Below, in pieces: positions 36,172 to 44,443 of a stretch of 64,000 nt of DNA (positions are counted from its first letter, which is position 1; the number at the start of each line of letters is the position of its first letter). The position numbers and the translations under genes are program-made. The notes under the pieces were generated by a model, which was given only the letters and a program-made list of their open reading frames with translations, did not search any database and was not told the DNA's origin. Origin of the DNA: Pseudomonas fluorescens (lineage in GTDB: Bacteria > Pseudomonadota > Gammaproteobacteria > Pseudomonadales > Pseudomonadaceae); contig NZ_CP015637.1 in the NCBI RefSeq assembly GCF_001708445.1, forward strand, positions 3,907,001 to 3,971,000, read 5' to 3'.

Positions 36172-36185
36172 CGGTTAATTAACCG
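36172..36185. promoter_or_regulatory. 14-bp perfect palindrome upstream of yjbE-like gene
   Basis: CGGTTAATTAACCG is a perfect palindrome about 105 bases upstream of the small exported protein gene, in an AT-rich stretch between manC and the export module. It is a candidate operator for the export genes. The binding protein is unknown. Confidence 0.4.
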
Positions 36186-36290
36186 GTAGTTGTATGGCTG
36201 GTGCACTGTTTAGTTGAATGGCACTATCCAAGCGTACTTCAGTGGGACACGCATGTTTGCTGAATACTCACTATCGATAAGGAGTCTGAT

Positions 36291-36530
36291 ATGAGAAAAC
36301 GACTGGCCATTATCGTACTCAGTGTCTTGAGTACTTCCACCCTGGCTGCCGAGTTGCCTCTAGGTCTCAGCACGACGGTGGCGGGGTCTGTGACGGTGGG
36401 TGAAACCCTGCTGATCGGTACTGCGCTGGTGGCGGGCGTTGCGGCCGCCTCCAACAGTGGCGGCAGCTCCAACGGCGGTACCACCACCGGTACCACGGGC
36501 ACCACCGGTACCACCGGTACTGGTAACTGA
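36291..36530 (+). CDS. YjbE/GfcA-like small exported Thr/Gly-rich protein
   Basis: The 79-residue protein has a signal peptide (about 1-19, ending TLAA), a hydrophobic alanine/valine-rich middle, and a C-terminal run of Gly-Ser then repeated Gly-Thr-Thr units. Size, composition and position match YjbE/GfcA, the small first gene of the yjbEFGH and gfcABCD polysaccharide operons, whose exact function is unsettled. Three GTG/ACC-rich imperfect repeats in DNA underlie the tail. A strong intrinsic terminator follows at once, so it is probably made in excess over the downstream export genes. Confidence 0.8.
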   Translation: MRKRLAIIVLSVLSTSTLAAELPLGLSTTVAGSVTVGETLLIGTALVAGVAAASNSGGSSNGGTTTGTTGTTGTTGTGN

Positions 36531-36551
36531 TACACCACCTTCCGCTTTTTG

Positions 36552-36588
36552 AGACCGCTTGGACTCCCCGCCCAAGTGGTCTTTTTTT
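36552..36588 (+). terminator. Intrinsic terminator/attenuator between yjbE-like gene and wza
   Basis: An eleven-base stem (AGACCGCTTGG with CCAAGTGGTCT, one G-U pair) and a nine-base loop are followed by seven Ts. It lies inside what is otherwise one operon, so it should let only part of the transcripts continue into wza. Confidence 0.82.
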
Positions 36589-36618
36589 CTTGTCGTTTAT
36601 CGTGAGTGTATTAGCACT

Positions 36619-37731
36619 ATGATGCGTATTTTTTCTGTGGCGGCTGTGGCGGCCGCTTTGTTGCAAGGCTGTATGTTTGCGCCCGGTCAATATATGGATA
36701 CCGAGTCCATGACCCAGGACGGTGCAGCTGAAAACAGTCGGGTGGAGTTGATCCCGATTACCCCGAAGTTATTGGCCATGGACGCGGCGACGCAAGTGTC
36801 TTATTCGGTTCCCGACGCACTGCTCAGTTATAAACCCGGGCCGTATCTGATCGGCGCCAATGATGTGTTGTATATCACCGTGTGGGATCACCCGGAACTC
36901 ACCGCGCCGTCCGGCCCGCAACAGCAGATCGATGCCAACGGCCGGCTGGTCAACCCCGACGGCAAGCTGTTTTACCCCTATGTGGGCGAAGTGGTTGCCA
37001 AGGGGCGAACCCTCGAATCCTTGCGTACGGAAATCACCAACAAGCTGCGTCAATACATCGACAGCCCACAGGTGGACATCAGTGTGCTGCGCTTTGCCAG
37101 CCAGAAAGTGGTGATCACTGGCGCCGTAATCAAGGCCGGCCCGGTGCCGATCACCACTACCTCGATGAACGTCATGGAGGCCATCGGCGCCGCGGGTATC
37201 GACCCGATCAATGCCGATCTGTCGAACCTTACGCTCACCCGTGGCAGCGAGCGCTACACCCTCGACCTGGATACGCTCAACCTGCAACAGTCGCGCTTGA
37301 ACGATATCTACCTCAAGGACGGCGACCAGTTGTACCTGGCGTTCAACGATCGCAAGCGCATCTATGTGATGGGCGAAGTCATGCAGCCCCGTGCGCTGAG
37401 CTTCAAGACACGCAGCATGAACCTCTCGGACGTACTGGGCTCGGTGGGCGGGGTCAACCAGAACACCTCGAATGCCGATGCGATCTACGTGATCCGTGGC
37501 GCGCAGAACCTGGATGTGGAGCCGGCCAAGGTGTTCCAGCTGGAAGCCGCCTCACCCTCAGCCATGGCCCTGGCCACGCGCTTTGATGTGCAGCCCCAGG
37601 ACGTGGTGTTTGTGGGCCCGGCCAATATCACGCGCTGGAACCGCTTTATCAGCCAGTTGGTGCCGTCCGCCTCGATCATCGGCATCGGCGCTTCCGCCCA
37701 GAACAACCTGAGCGAAGCCAGCAGCCGATAA
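36619..37731 (+). CDS. wza: Outer-membrane polysaccharide export lipoprotein (Wza/GfcE-type)
   Basis: The 370-residue lipoprotein has a lipobox ending LLQGC near residue 18, a Poly_export domain (YLIGANDVLYITVWDHPEL near 77-95) and two SLBB domains (VVITGAVIKAGPVPI and IYVMGEVMQPRALSF). It forms the periplasm-spanning and outer-membrane channel for the Wzx/Wzy polymer, together with Wzc. Two adjacent ATGs at 36619 and 36622 are possible. It lies after the attenuator and ahead of YjbF-, YjbG- and YjbH-like genes, as in gfc operons, where the order differs slightly. Confidence 0.93.
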   Translation: MMRIFSVAAVAAALLQGCMFAPGQYMDTESMTQDGAAENSRVELIPITPKLLAMDAATQVSYSVPDALLSYKPGPYLIGANDVLYITVWDHPELTAPSGPQQQIDANGRLVNPDGKLFYPYVGEVVAKGRTLESLRTEITNKLRQYIDSPQVDISVLRFASQKVVITGAVIKAGPVPITTTSMNVMEAIGAAGIDPINADLSNLTLTRGSERYTLDLDTLNLQQSRLNDIYLKDGDQLYLAFNDRKRIYVMGEVMQPRALSFKTRSMNLSDVLGSVGGVNQNTSNADAIYVIRGAQNLDVEPAKVFQLEAASPSAMALATRFDVQPQDVVFVGPANITRWNRFISQLVPSASIIGIGASAQNNLSEASSR

Positions 37732-37744
37732 GGGTGGAACCTGC

Positions 37745-38404
37745 GTGAACAGTCTGAAGATCGGTATTTACGTGGGCCTGACGTGGCTATTGTGTGGCTG
37801 CAATCCGCTGATGCAGGCCTCGCTCGACACCTTCAAGGCGGCGGTCTCGGGGCCTTCGCCCCTGGAGCTGACCCAGGCCCAGGTGGACGCCGTGCCGTTT
37901 CCCCAGATCCAGGTGAAGACGGTGTCCAGCGAAGGGGTGATGGCGATGATTCGCCAGCGCGGCGACCTGCAATTCTGGGTCGCGTCCGGCAAGCAGGTGC
38001 TGTTGCTGCGCGACGGCCTGGTGGTGCGCACCGTAGGCCTGGGCACTGACCTGGACGGCACGCACTGGGACGGCCCGTCGCCCTTCCAACAGGGCCTGCA
38101 CCGCTTGCCGGATGGCTATCGCAGTACGCGGCGGATCGACCTGGTGGACGGTTATCGCGTCGGCATCAGCGTCACCAGCCGCCTGACCCGCGAGGGCCTG
38201 GAGACCGTCGATATCCTCGACAAACCCTACACCTTGCTGCGCGTGGATGAAGACATCGAAGCCGCCGCCCTGGGCTTTCGGGCGCGCAACCGTTACTGGG
38301 TCGACCCCCGTGACGGTTTTATCGTGCAGAGCGAACAACACCTCAGCCCGCGCCTCACCTTGAAAATCACCCAATTGCAACCCGCACGCAAGGAGGCCCG
38401 ATGA
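37745..38404 (+). CDS. YjbF/GfcB-family lipoprotein
   Basis: The 219-residue protein has a short signal with a lipobox (LLCGCNP) near residue 17-18 and the YjbF/GfcB pattern: QVDAVPFPQIQVK, GVMAMIRQRGDLQFWVASGKQVLLLRDGLVVRTVGLGTDL, and a late RNRYWVDPRDGFIVQSEQHLSP. Homologues are periplasmic lipoproteins needed for group 4 capsule or YjbEFGH polysaccharide. The GTG start has GGGTGG upstream, and the stop overlaps the next ATG. Confidence 0.86.
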   Translation: MNSLKIGIYVGLTWLLCGCNPLMQASLDTFKAAVSGPSPLELTQAQVDAVPFPQIQVKTVSSEGVMAMIRQRGDLQFWVASGKQVLLLRDGLVVRTVGLGTDLDGTHWDGPSPFQQGLHRLPDGYRSTRRIDLVDGYRVGISVTSRLTREGLETVDILDKPYTLLRVDEDIEAAALGFRARNRYWVDPRDGFIVQSEQHLSPRLTLKITQLQPARKEAR

Positions 38405-39168
38405 GCTGCCGTAGACGCTGGGTGCTGGCGCTGGCGTGGAGCTGTGCCGGCGCGTGCCAGGCCGCCATGACCGTCAGCGGTCAAGTGCTTCATCCGGGGC
38501 CGATCCCCTTGGCTCCCGAGGCCCGCTTGCTCGACGTGATCATCGCGTCGCAGCCGGATGCCGAGGGCTACTGGCTGGGTGCGGCCTGGCTGCGCCGGCC
38601 GTTGCTGGAACGCCAGGCACGCCTCAAGGCCGGTGTGCTGTTTGACCTTCAGACATTGCGCAACGCCGCGTTGGACGCCGGGCGCGAGAACCGCGCCGTT
38701 CAGGCGGCGCGCCTTTATCAGCAGGTGCAGGCACTGCCGGTGACCGGCCGGCAAGTCGCGGTGCTGGACCCGGTGGCGGTGGAGGTCGGCTTTGCGCCAA
38801 ACCCGCGCGTCAACGATGGCGACCAGTTGATCTATCCACCCAGGCCCGCAAGCGTGCGCATCCTCGGCGCCGTCGCGGCGTCATGCACGGTGGCCTTCCA
38901 GGCGCAGCGCCAGGCCCGTGATTACCTGGATGAATGCCCGCCCGTGGCGGGGGCCGATCGCGACTACCTGTGGCTGATCCAGCCCGACGGCCACATCACC
39001 CGCCTGGGCATTGCCCCATGGAACCGCGAGGAGGGCGCCGCGCCGGCACCGGGCAGCACCGTGCTGGTGCCGTTGCGCAGCGACGACCTGGAGCCGCCCA
39101 CCCCCGAGTTGAACCAGCAACTGGCCGAGTTTCTCGCCACCCAACCCCTGGCCGAGGTCACGCCTTGA
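38401..39168 (+). CDS. GfcC/YjbG-family capsule biosynthesis protein
   Basis: The 255-residue secreted protein has a signal peptide ending near CQAA (about 1-20), beta-grasp-like repeats (VSGQVLHPGPIPLAPEARLLDVI and VRILGAVAASCTVAF) and an acidic C-terminal tail. This matches GfcC/YjbG, a periplasmic protein of capsule export whose fold resembles the Wza SLBB domains. It is coupled by overlapping starts and stops to YjbF upstream and YjbH downstream. Confidence 0.84.
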   Translation: MSCRRRWVLALAWSCAGACQAAMTVSGQVLHPGPIPLAPEARLLDVIIASQPDAEGYWLGAAWLRRPLLERQARLKAGVLFDLQTLRNAALDAGRENRAVQAARLYQQVQALPVTGRQVAVLDPVAVEVGFAPNPRVNDGDQLIYPPRPASVRILGAVAASCTVAFQAQRQARDYLDECPPVAGADRDYLWLIQPDGHITRLGIAPWNREEGAAPAPGSTVLVPLRSDDLEPPTPELNQQLAEFLATQPLAEVTP

Positions 39169-41240
39169 AATTATGTATTGCGGCCGTGCTGCTGGTGCCC
39201 TGTGGCGTCGCGCATGGCGAACCCCGTTACACCCAGAATGACTTCGGCGGCGTCGGGCTGCTGCAAACCCCCACCGCACGCATGGCCCCGGTTGGCGAAC
39301 TCAGCGTGAATGCCAGCCGCACCGACCCCTATAGCCGCTACAGTTTTTCGGCGCAGCCGCTGGACTGGCTTGAAGGCACCTTCCGCTACACCGCGATCAC
39401 CAACCGCCCCTATGGCCCTGAGTCGTTCAGTGGCGGCCAGAGCTATAAGGACAAGGCCGTCGATGCCAAAGTGCGCCTGTATGAGGAGAGCCACTGGCTG
39501 CCCCAGGTCGCGTTGGGGATGATGGACTTGGGCGGTACGGGGCTGTTTTCCAGCGAGTACCTGGTGGCCAACAAGCGCTATGGCGATGTGGATTTCAGTG
39601 CCGGTATTGCCTGGGGCTACATGGGCAGCCGTGGCGATTTGGGCAACCCGTTGGGCGCGCTGGATGATCGTTTCAACCAGCGACCCACGGCCGAAGGCTC
39701 CGGCAGTTTTTCCAACGGATATTTTCGCGGCCGGCCGGCGCTGTTTGGAGGCGTCGCCTACCAGACACCCTGGGCGCCGCTGAGCCTCAAGCTTGAATAC
39801 GAGGGCAATGACTACCAGCACGAGCCGCGCGATAACAACCAGCGCCAGGACTCGCCGATCAACCTTGGCCTGGTCTTCAAGGTCGCCGACTCCATCGACC
39901 TGAGTGCCGCCTGGGAGCGGGGCAACACCGCCATGTTCGGGATTACCCTGCACACCAACTTCGTCAGCCGCAAGGCACCGGTCAAGACGTATGACCCACC
40001 GCCGCCGCCACTGCCCGCGCAGGCACCGACCACGTCCATGGACCAGGTGGATTGGGCGGCAGTGTCCAAGCGCTTGCAGGACAATGCCGGCTATAGCGTC
40101 CAACGCATCGCCCAGCGCGGGCCGGAGTTGCTGGTGTATGGCGAGCAACAGCGCTATTTCCATGGCGCCAAGGCCGTGGGCCGCGCCAGTCGTATCCTCG
40201 ACAACAGTGTCAATGACCAGATCAGCTGGTTCACCCTGGTCAGCGAGCGGTACGCGATGCCGATCGAAGAAACCAGCGTGCCTCGCGAGACGTTTCGTGA
40301 GGTGGTCGCCAACCGCGAGGACTTGCAGGACCTGCACCGCCAGACCGAAGTCAATCGTGCCAGCGCGCACAACCAGACGGTGCTCTACACCCAATCCGCC
40401 AACCCCCTGAGCTACGGCGCCGGGCTGGGCTACAAGCAGAACGTCGGCGGCCCGGATGGCTTGCTCTACCAGGTTTCCGCCGACCTCGACGCCGAGTACC
40501 GTTTCACCCGCAACACCTGGTGGAGCGGCTTGCTCAGCGTCAACCTGCTGAACAACTACGATGGCTTCACCTACGACGCGCCCAGTGGCTTGCCACGGGT
40601 ACGTACCGATCTGCGCAAGTACATGACCACGTCCGATGTGACCTTGCCGACCTTTCAGCTCAACCGTGCGGTGCAGTTGGACCAGGACCTCTACGGCATG
40701 GTCTACGGCGGTTTGCTGGAGTCGATGTACGCCGGTGTCGGCAGTGAAGTGCTGTACCGGCCGATGGGCCAGCGCTGGGCGCTGGGGGCTGACCTGAACT
40801 ATGTGCGCCAGCGCGGGTTCGAGCAGGACTTCAGCCTGCGCGACTACCGCACGCTCACCGGCCATATCACCGGCTACACCGACTTGCCGTTCAACACCCA
40901 GGGCGCACTGAGTGTCGGCCGCTACCTGGCGCGGGATTGGGGCGCGACCCTTGACCTGTCGCGGCAATTCAACAATGGCGTGCGTATTGGCGCGTGGGTC
41001 ACGCGGACCACGGCCTCCAAGGAAGCCTTCGGTGAAGGCAGTTTCGACAAGGGCCTGTACCTGTCGATTCCCTTCGATGAGTTGATGAGCCTGTCGACCC
41101 TGCGCCGCGCCAACCTGGTGTGGGCACCGCTGACGCGTGATGGCGGTGCGCGACTCAACCGCGCGTACTCACTGCATTCGATGACCGATGGGCGTGACAG
41201 TGACCTGTTCTACAAGAACTTCGAGAAGATCACTGAGTAG
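39165..41240 (+). CDS. YjbH/GfcD-family outer-membrane protein
   Basis: The 691-residue protein has a signal peptide (ending GVAHG) and two regions with YjbH character: FGGVGLLQTPTARMAPVGEL at the mature N-terminus, and a long C-terminal part rich in alternating aromatic strands ending in FYKNFEK. It is predicted to be a large outer-membrane beta-barrel, perhaps an alternative pore or anchor for the polymer. The start is a TTG at 39165 overlapping the YjbG stop (TTGA), with GAGGT upstream; the longer frame from 38934 lies inside the previous gene. Confidence 0.85.
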   Translation: MKLCIAAVLLVPCGVAHGEPRYTQNDFGGVGLLQTPTARMAPVGELSVNASRTDPYSRYSFSAQPLDWLEGTFRYTAITNRPYGPESFSGGQSYKDKAVDAKVRLYEESHWLPQVALGMMDLGGTGLFSSEYLVANKRYGDVDFSAGIAWGYMGSRGDLGNPLGALDDRFNQRPTAEGSGSFSNGYFRGRPALFGGVAYQTPWAPLSLKLEYEGNDYQHEPRDNNQRQDSPINLGLVFKVADSIDLSAAWERGNTAMFGITLHTNFVSRKAPVKTYDPPPPPLPAQAPTTSMDQVDWAAVSKRLQDNAGYSVQRIAQRGPELLVYGEQQRYFHGAKAVGRASRILDNSVNDQISWFTLVSERYAMPIEETSVPRETFREVVANREDLQDLHRQTEVNRASAHNQTVLYTQSANPLSYGAGLGYKQNVGGPDGLLYQVSADLDAEYRFTRNTWWSGLLSVNLLNNYDGFTYDAPSGLPRVRTDLRKYMTTSDVTLPTFQLNRAVQLDQDLYGMVYGGLLESMYAGVGSEVLYRPMGQRWALGADLNYVRQRGFEQDFSLRDYRTLTGHITGYTDLPFNTQGALSVGRYLARDWGATLDLSRQFNNGVRIGAWVTRTTASKEAFGEGSFDKGLYLSIPFDELMSLSTLRRANLVWAPLTRDGGARLNRAYSLHSMTDGRDSDLFYKNFEKITE

Positions 41241-41303
41241 GCAGTAGCCCTTGTGGCGAGCGGGCTTGCCCTAATGCCGTTCAGGCAAGCGTACATCGCC
41301 CTC

Positions 41304-41403
41304 TGTAGGAGCGAGCTTGCTCGCGAAAAACGTCAACGATAACGCGTGCTTCCTGAATGAACGCGGCGCCTCTGAGTTCTTCGCGAGCAAGCTCGCTCCT
41401 ACA
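41304..41403. repeat. REPIN copy 2 (100 bp)
   Basis: A full 100-base REPIN lies in the gap after the EPS locus, in the opposite orientation to the copy at 9522. A further half arm (TGTAGGAGCGAGCTTG) begins at 41434 and is cut by the insertion-sequence remnant. The 41241-41621 gap holds these repeats, the remnant and the LysR promoter, and no gene. Confidence 0.9.
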
Positions 41404-41448
41404 ACGGCATGAGGGCAAGCCCTAATCGGCTTCTGTAGGAGCGAGCTT

Positions 41449-41526
41449 GGACTGAGCCCTGTAGCGTACAGGACCCGGTCCGCTGTAGCCTAACCAACAG
41501 CTGTCCAGCTTTTGGGGCGCACTTCA
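41449..41526 (-). mobile_element. 78-bp remnant of the IS3-family element
   Basis: This stretch is the exact reverse complement of 51655-51732, the last 78 bases of the intact insertion sequence, including its terminal inverted repeat and the 3' end of the transposase gene. All 78 bases agree. Its inner end joins a REPIN half arm directly (AGCTTG|GACTGAG) and its outer end abuts a REP arm. It is a solo end left by deletion or recombination. Confidence 0.93.
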
Positions 41527-41561
41527 GCACCGCTATCGGGGGCAAGCCCCCTCCCACATTT
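41527..41561. repeat. Single REP arm beside the IS remnant
   Basis: CGGGGGCAAGCCCCCTCCCAC forms one arm of the 17887-type REP family directly after the IS remnant. Confidence 0.75.
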
Positions 41562-41621
41562 AAATTGTGGTGATGCGACTATCCAGTTATAAAACAGCCA
41601 AATGTCCACCGAGAAGCGACA

Positions 41622-42503
41622 ATGAACCCCTTCGAAGACATGCGCCTGTTCTGCCAGGTCATGGAGTCCGGCAGCTTTACTGCCGCCGCCGAGCAACTCG
41701 GCCTGTCCAAGCAATTTGTCAGCCGCCGCCTGATCCAGCTCGAAGACCGCCTCGGCGTGCGCCTGCTCAACCGCTCCACCCGCCGCCTGGATGTCACGCC
41801 CCTGGGGCAAAGTTACTACGAATCCGCCTTGCGCCTGCTCAACGATGTCGAGCAAGTGGAGCAGGGCATCGCCGGCCAGAACAGCGAACCGCGCGGCACC
41901 CTGCGCCTGAGCGCGCCGCTGTCGTTTGCCATGGCGCACCTGGGCTGCCTGCTGCCGCAGTTCTTGCAGCGCCACCCCCAGGTGTCGGTGGAGGTCGACC
42001 TCAGCGACCGCCCTGTGGACCTGATCGGCGAAGGCTACGACCTGGTCTTGCGCATCGGCACCCTGGAAGACTCCACCCTGATCGCCCGCCGTATCGCCAG
42101 CATCCCGCGGGTGTATTGCGCCAGTCCCGACTACCTGGCCCTGCGCGGTACCCCGCAAAAACCCGAGGACCTCGCCGACCACGACTGCCTGCCCTATGGC
42201 CATGGCCGCCAGGTGCAGTGGCGCTTCAAAGGCAAGGTGCAGGCACTGCAGGTCAGTGGCCGCATACGTGTGAATAACGGCGACCTGCTGCGCGACACCG
42301 CCATCGCAGGGCTGGGTGTGACCTACTTGCCGACCTTTATCGTCGGCGATGCCTTGAAGGACGGGCGCCTGGTGAGCGTACTGGACGACTTCGCCCCCGA
42401 AGACCTGACCTTGTCGGCGGTGTATCCCCAGCATCGGCAAAGCTCACGGCCGGTGCAGGCGCTGGTGGCGTTCCTGCGCGAGCGCCTGGCTAGTGGCTGT
42501 TGA
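41622..42503 (+). CDS. LysR-family transcriptional regulator
   Basis: The 293-residue regulator has the N-terminal helix-turn-helix (SFTAAAEQLGLSKQFVSRRLIQLEDRLGVRLLNRSTRR, about 16-53) and a LysR substrate-binding domain of the CrgA-like group (GTLRLSAPLSFAMAHLG). The ATG at 41622 gives the standard family start. Its 3' end overlaps the convergent AraC gene by 14 bases. No metabolic neighbour indicates its target. Confidence 0.9.
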   Translation: MNPFEDMRLFCQVMESGSFTAAAEQLGLSKQFVSRRLIQLEDRLGVRLLNRSTRRLDVTPLGQSYYESALRLLNDVEQVEQGIAGQNSEPRGTLRLSAPLSFAMAHLGCLLPQFLQRHPQVSVEVDLSDRPVDLIGEGYDLVLRIGTLEDSTLIARRIASIPRVYCASPDYLALRGTPQKPEDLADHDCLPYGHGRQVQWRFKGKVQALQVSGRIRVNNGDLLRDTAIAGLGVTYLPTFIVGDALKDGRLVSVLDDFAPEDLTLSAVYPQHRQSSRPVQALVAFLRERLASGC

Positions 42504-43527
42504 ATAGCTGGCGGATCAGGCTCGGCGTGCTGCCGGTCCAGCGCTTGAATGAGCGCCGGAAGTTCGCCGCGTCGTTGAAGTTCAGGTACGCCGCCACCTC
42601 ATCGTTGCTGTAGCCCTTCACCTGATACAGGTGCAACGCGACTTGCTTGCGCACCCGATCCACCTGCTCCTGGAAGCCGGTGTCGTGTTTGTGCAGCTTG
42701 CGCTTGAGGGTCGCCGGGCTCATGGCGAAGGCCTGGGCTGCCTGTTCCAGGCTCGGCGGCTGGCGCACCTGGTCGTGCAGGTAGTCGTACAGGCAGTCGA
42801 GAAAGCTGCAGGCAAAACCCAATTGTTCGATCTGCTCGCGCGCTTGCTGGCGGGCGACCTGGCCAGCGGTGGCCGAGGCGCCCGGCCAGGCGCGGGTGAG
42901 GTATTCGCGCGGGATGCTCATCATGTCCAGCGGGCGCTCGAAGCGCGTGTGTTCGCCCAGGTTGACCCAGTACTGTTCGACATAGCGCGGCTCGCCGTGG
43001 CTGAAACTGCACGCCCACGGCAGGCGCTGGCCGCTGAGCCATTGGCTCATGGCAACCAGCGAGGTCATGCTCGCTTCCAGCAGGAAGCGCCAATGCTCGC
43101 CGGCGCCGCAACTGTCCCGCCAGTACAGGTAGGCGTGGTGTTCATCCAGCTCCAGTTGCAGCGTGGCCAATGGGCTGAGCAGCACCTGTTGCTGGATCAG
43201 GATCTCCAGCGCCTGGTGCAGGTGTTGCGCATGGCCCAGAGCGTGACTGGCCGCGCCGTAGTAACCGGGCAATAGCCGCTGCCCCAACAAAAAGCTGCTG
43301 TCGTCGGCGTCCAACAGCTTGCGGCTGTTGCCGATCAAGCCGAGAAACTGCTGTGGGCTCAGGCGTGCGGTACCCGCCAGGATGTCCTCATGAAACAGCC
43401 CGGTGCCGCGCAGCAGGCGGTGGCTGTCGATGTCGCGGGACAGCGCCAGGTCGATCAGCGTGGCGGGTTGGTAATGGCCGGGGATGAAGCGGCTGTCGGC
43501 TTCATACCAGCTGGTTTTCACGGCCAT
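42490..43527 (-). CDS. AraC-family regulator (OruR/ArgR-like layout)
   Basis: The 345-residue regulator has an N-terminal effector domain of the Arabinose_bd type (LIDLALSRDIDSHRLLRGTGL) and two C-terminal AraC helix-turn-helix motifs (about 250-345) with AMSPATLKRKLHKH and YSNDEVAAYLNFNDAANFRRSFKRWTG. The ATG at 43527 lies one base after the stop of the GGDEF gene, so the two are co-transcribed. The longer frame from 43545 would overlap that gene. The effector is unknown. Confidence 0.88.
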   Translation of the reverse strand: MAVKTSWYEADSRFIPGHYQPATLIDLALSRDIDSHRLLRGTGLFHEDILAGTARLSPQQFLGLIGNSRKLLDADDSSFLLGQRLLPGYYGAASHALGHAQHLHQALEILIQQQVLLSPLATLQLELDEHHAYLYWRDSCGAGEHWRFLLEASMTSLVAMSQWLSGQRLPWACSFSHGEPRYVEQYWVNLGEHTRFERPLDMMSIPREYLTRAWPGASATAGQVARQQAREQIEQLGFACSFLDCLYDYLHDQVRQPPSLEQAAQAFAMSPATLKRKLHKHDTGFQEQVDRVRKQVALHLYQVKGYSNDEVAAYLNFNDAANFRRSFKRWTGSTPSLIRQLFNSH

Positions 43528-43528
43528 C

Positions 43529-44443
43529 TCAGGCACTTTTCGCAAGCGGTTGCTTGGCCCTGGCCAACGCCAGGTTCAGACGCTTGAGCAAGTCCTGGGG
43601 CGGTTCTTCAAGCGCCATCACCACGGCGGTGGTCGCAGCCAGTTGCAGGCGTTCGCCCTGTTGCCGGGTCTTGTGGGCCAGGCCGCGCACCGCTTGCTGC
43701 AACTCCAGCGCCAGCTCCTTGGCCTGGCGTTCGCCGGTATTGGGCAGCAGCACGACAAAGCGGTCACCGGCCAGGCGGCACAGCAAGTCCTGGCGGCGCA
43801 GGTTGAGCAGGAGCAAATGGCTCAACGCCTGCAACACCGCATCGCCCTCGGCGTGGCCGTAGGCCTGGTTGATGGCGGCGAAATTGTCCAGGTCCAGGGC
43901 CAGCAACGACAGCGGTTGTTGTTGCTCGCGGCTGTCTTGCAGGCTGTCGGCCAACTGACGCTTGAGGTAATCGGCGCCGGCCAGCGGCGTGAGTTTGTCG
44001 AACAGGCGATGTTCGCGAAACAGCCGTTCGCGTTTCTCCATCTGCGCGCTGATCGCCAGTTGTTCGCGGTGCCAATGGTAGATGCCGATGGTCAGCAGGA
44101 TCATGCCCACCGGCATCGGCCCGGACTCCAGCCAGTGGTCCCAGGTGATGCTGTCGGGCAGGCGGATGAATTCGTCGAGGCTGTCGATCCACCAGGAGAA
44201 AAAGATGCACGACAGGCCCAGCGCCAGGTAGTTGGTGACGCGGCCGGCGGGGCGGCTTTTCAGCACCAGGCCCAGCCACACCAGGGCGAGCAGGGCGGAA
44301 CCGCCTTCGCCGAAGATATCCAGCCATACCCACTCACTGACGCTTTTCAACTCGCCACAGGCCAGGTGCAGGATCAGCCCGAGGTTGGCGGCGATCAGCA
44401 GCAACGAGAGTTTCCAGCGGTGGGGCTTGAGCACGGAAAACAT
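43529..44443 (-). CDS. Membrane GGDEF-domain protein with degenerate active site
   Basis: The 304-residue protein has four or five N-terminal membrane helices (about 10-130), a short linker helix and a C-terminal GGDEF domain. That domain keeps LALDLDNFAAINQAYGHAEGD but has AGDRF where active cyclases have GG(D/E)EF. Loss of the first Gly and the Glu makes cyclase activity doubtful; it may act as a receptor or partner. It is co-transcribed with an AraC regulator, which suggests a membrane-signal and gene-control pair. The ATG at 44443 was chosen over 44494, which adds 17 poorly conserved residues. Confidence 0.85.
   Translation of the reverse strand: MFSVLKPHRWKLSLLLIAANLGLILHLACGELKSVSEWVWLDIFGEGGSALLALVWLGLVLKSRPAGRVTNYLALGLSCIFFSWWIDSLDEFIRLPDSITWDHWLESGPMPVGMILLTIGIYHWHREQLAISAQMEKRERLFREHRLFDKLTPLAGADYLKRQLADSLQDSREQQQPLSLLALDLDNFAAINQAYGHAEGDAVLQALSHLLLLNLRRQDLLCRLAGDRFVVLLPNTGERQAKELALELQQAVRGLAHKTRQQGERLQLAATTAVVMALEEPPQDLLKRLNLALARAKQPLAKSA

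Noticed and set aside
36440..36528. Short GT/AC-rich tandem repeats that might suggest a CRISPR or satellite array
   Set aside because: They encode the Gly-Thr tail of the YjbE-like protein and lack unique spacers; no CRISPR array or cas gene is present in the window.
39171..40967. 598-codon open frame antisense to the YjbH-like gene
   Set aside because: It is the same shadow effect; the sense frame has a signal peptide and YjbH motifs.
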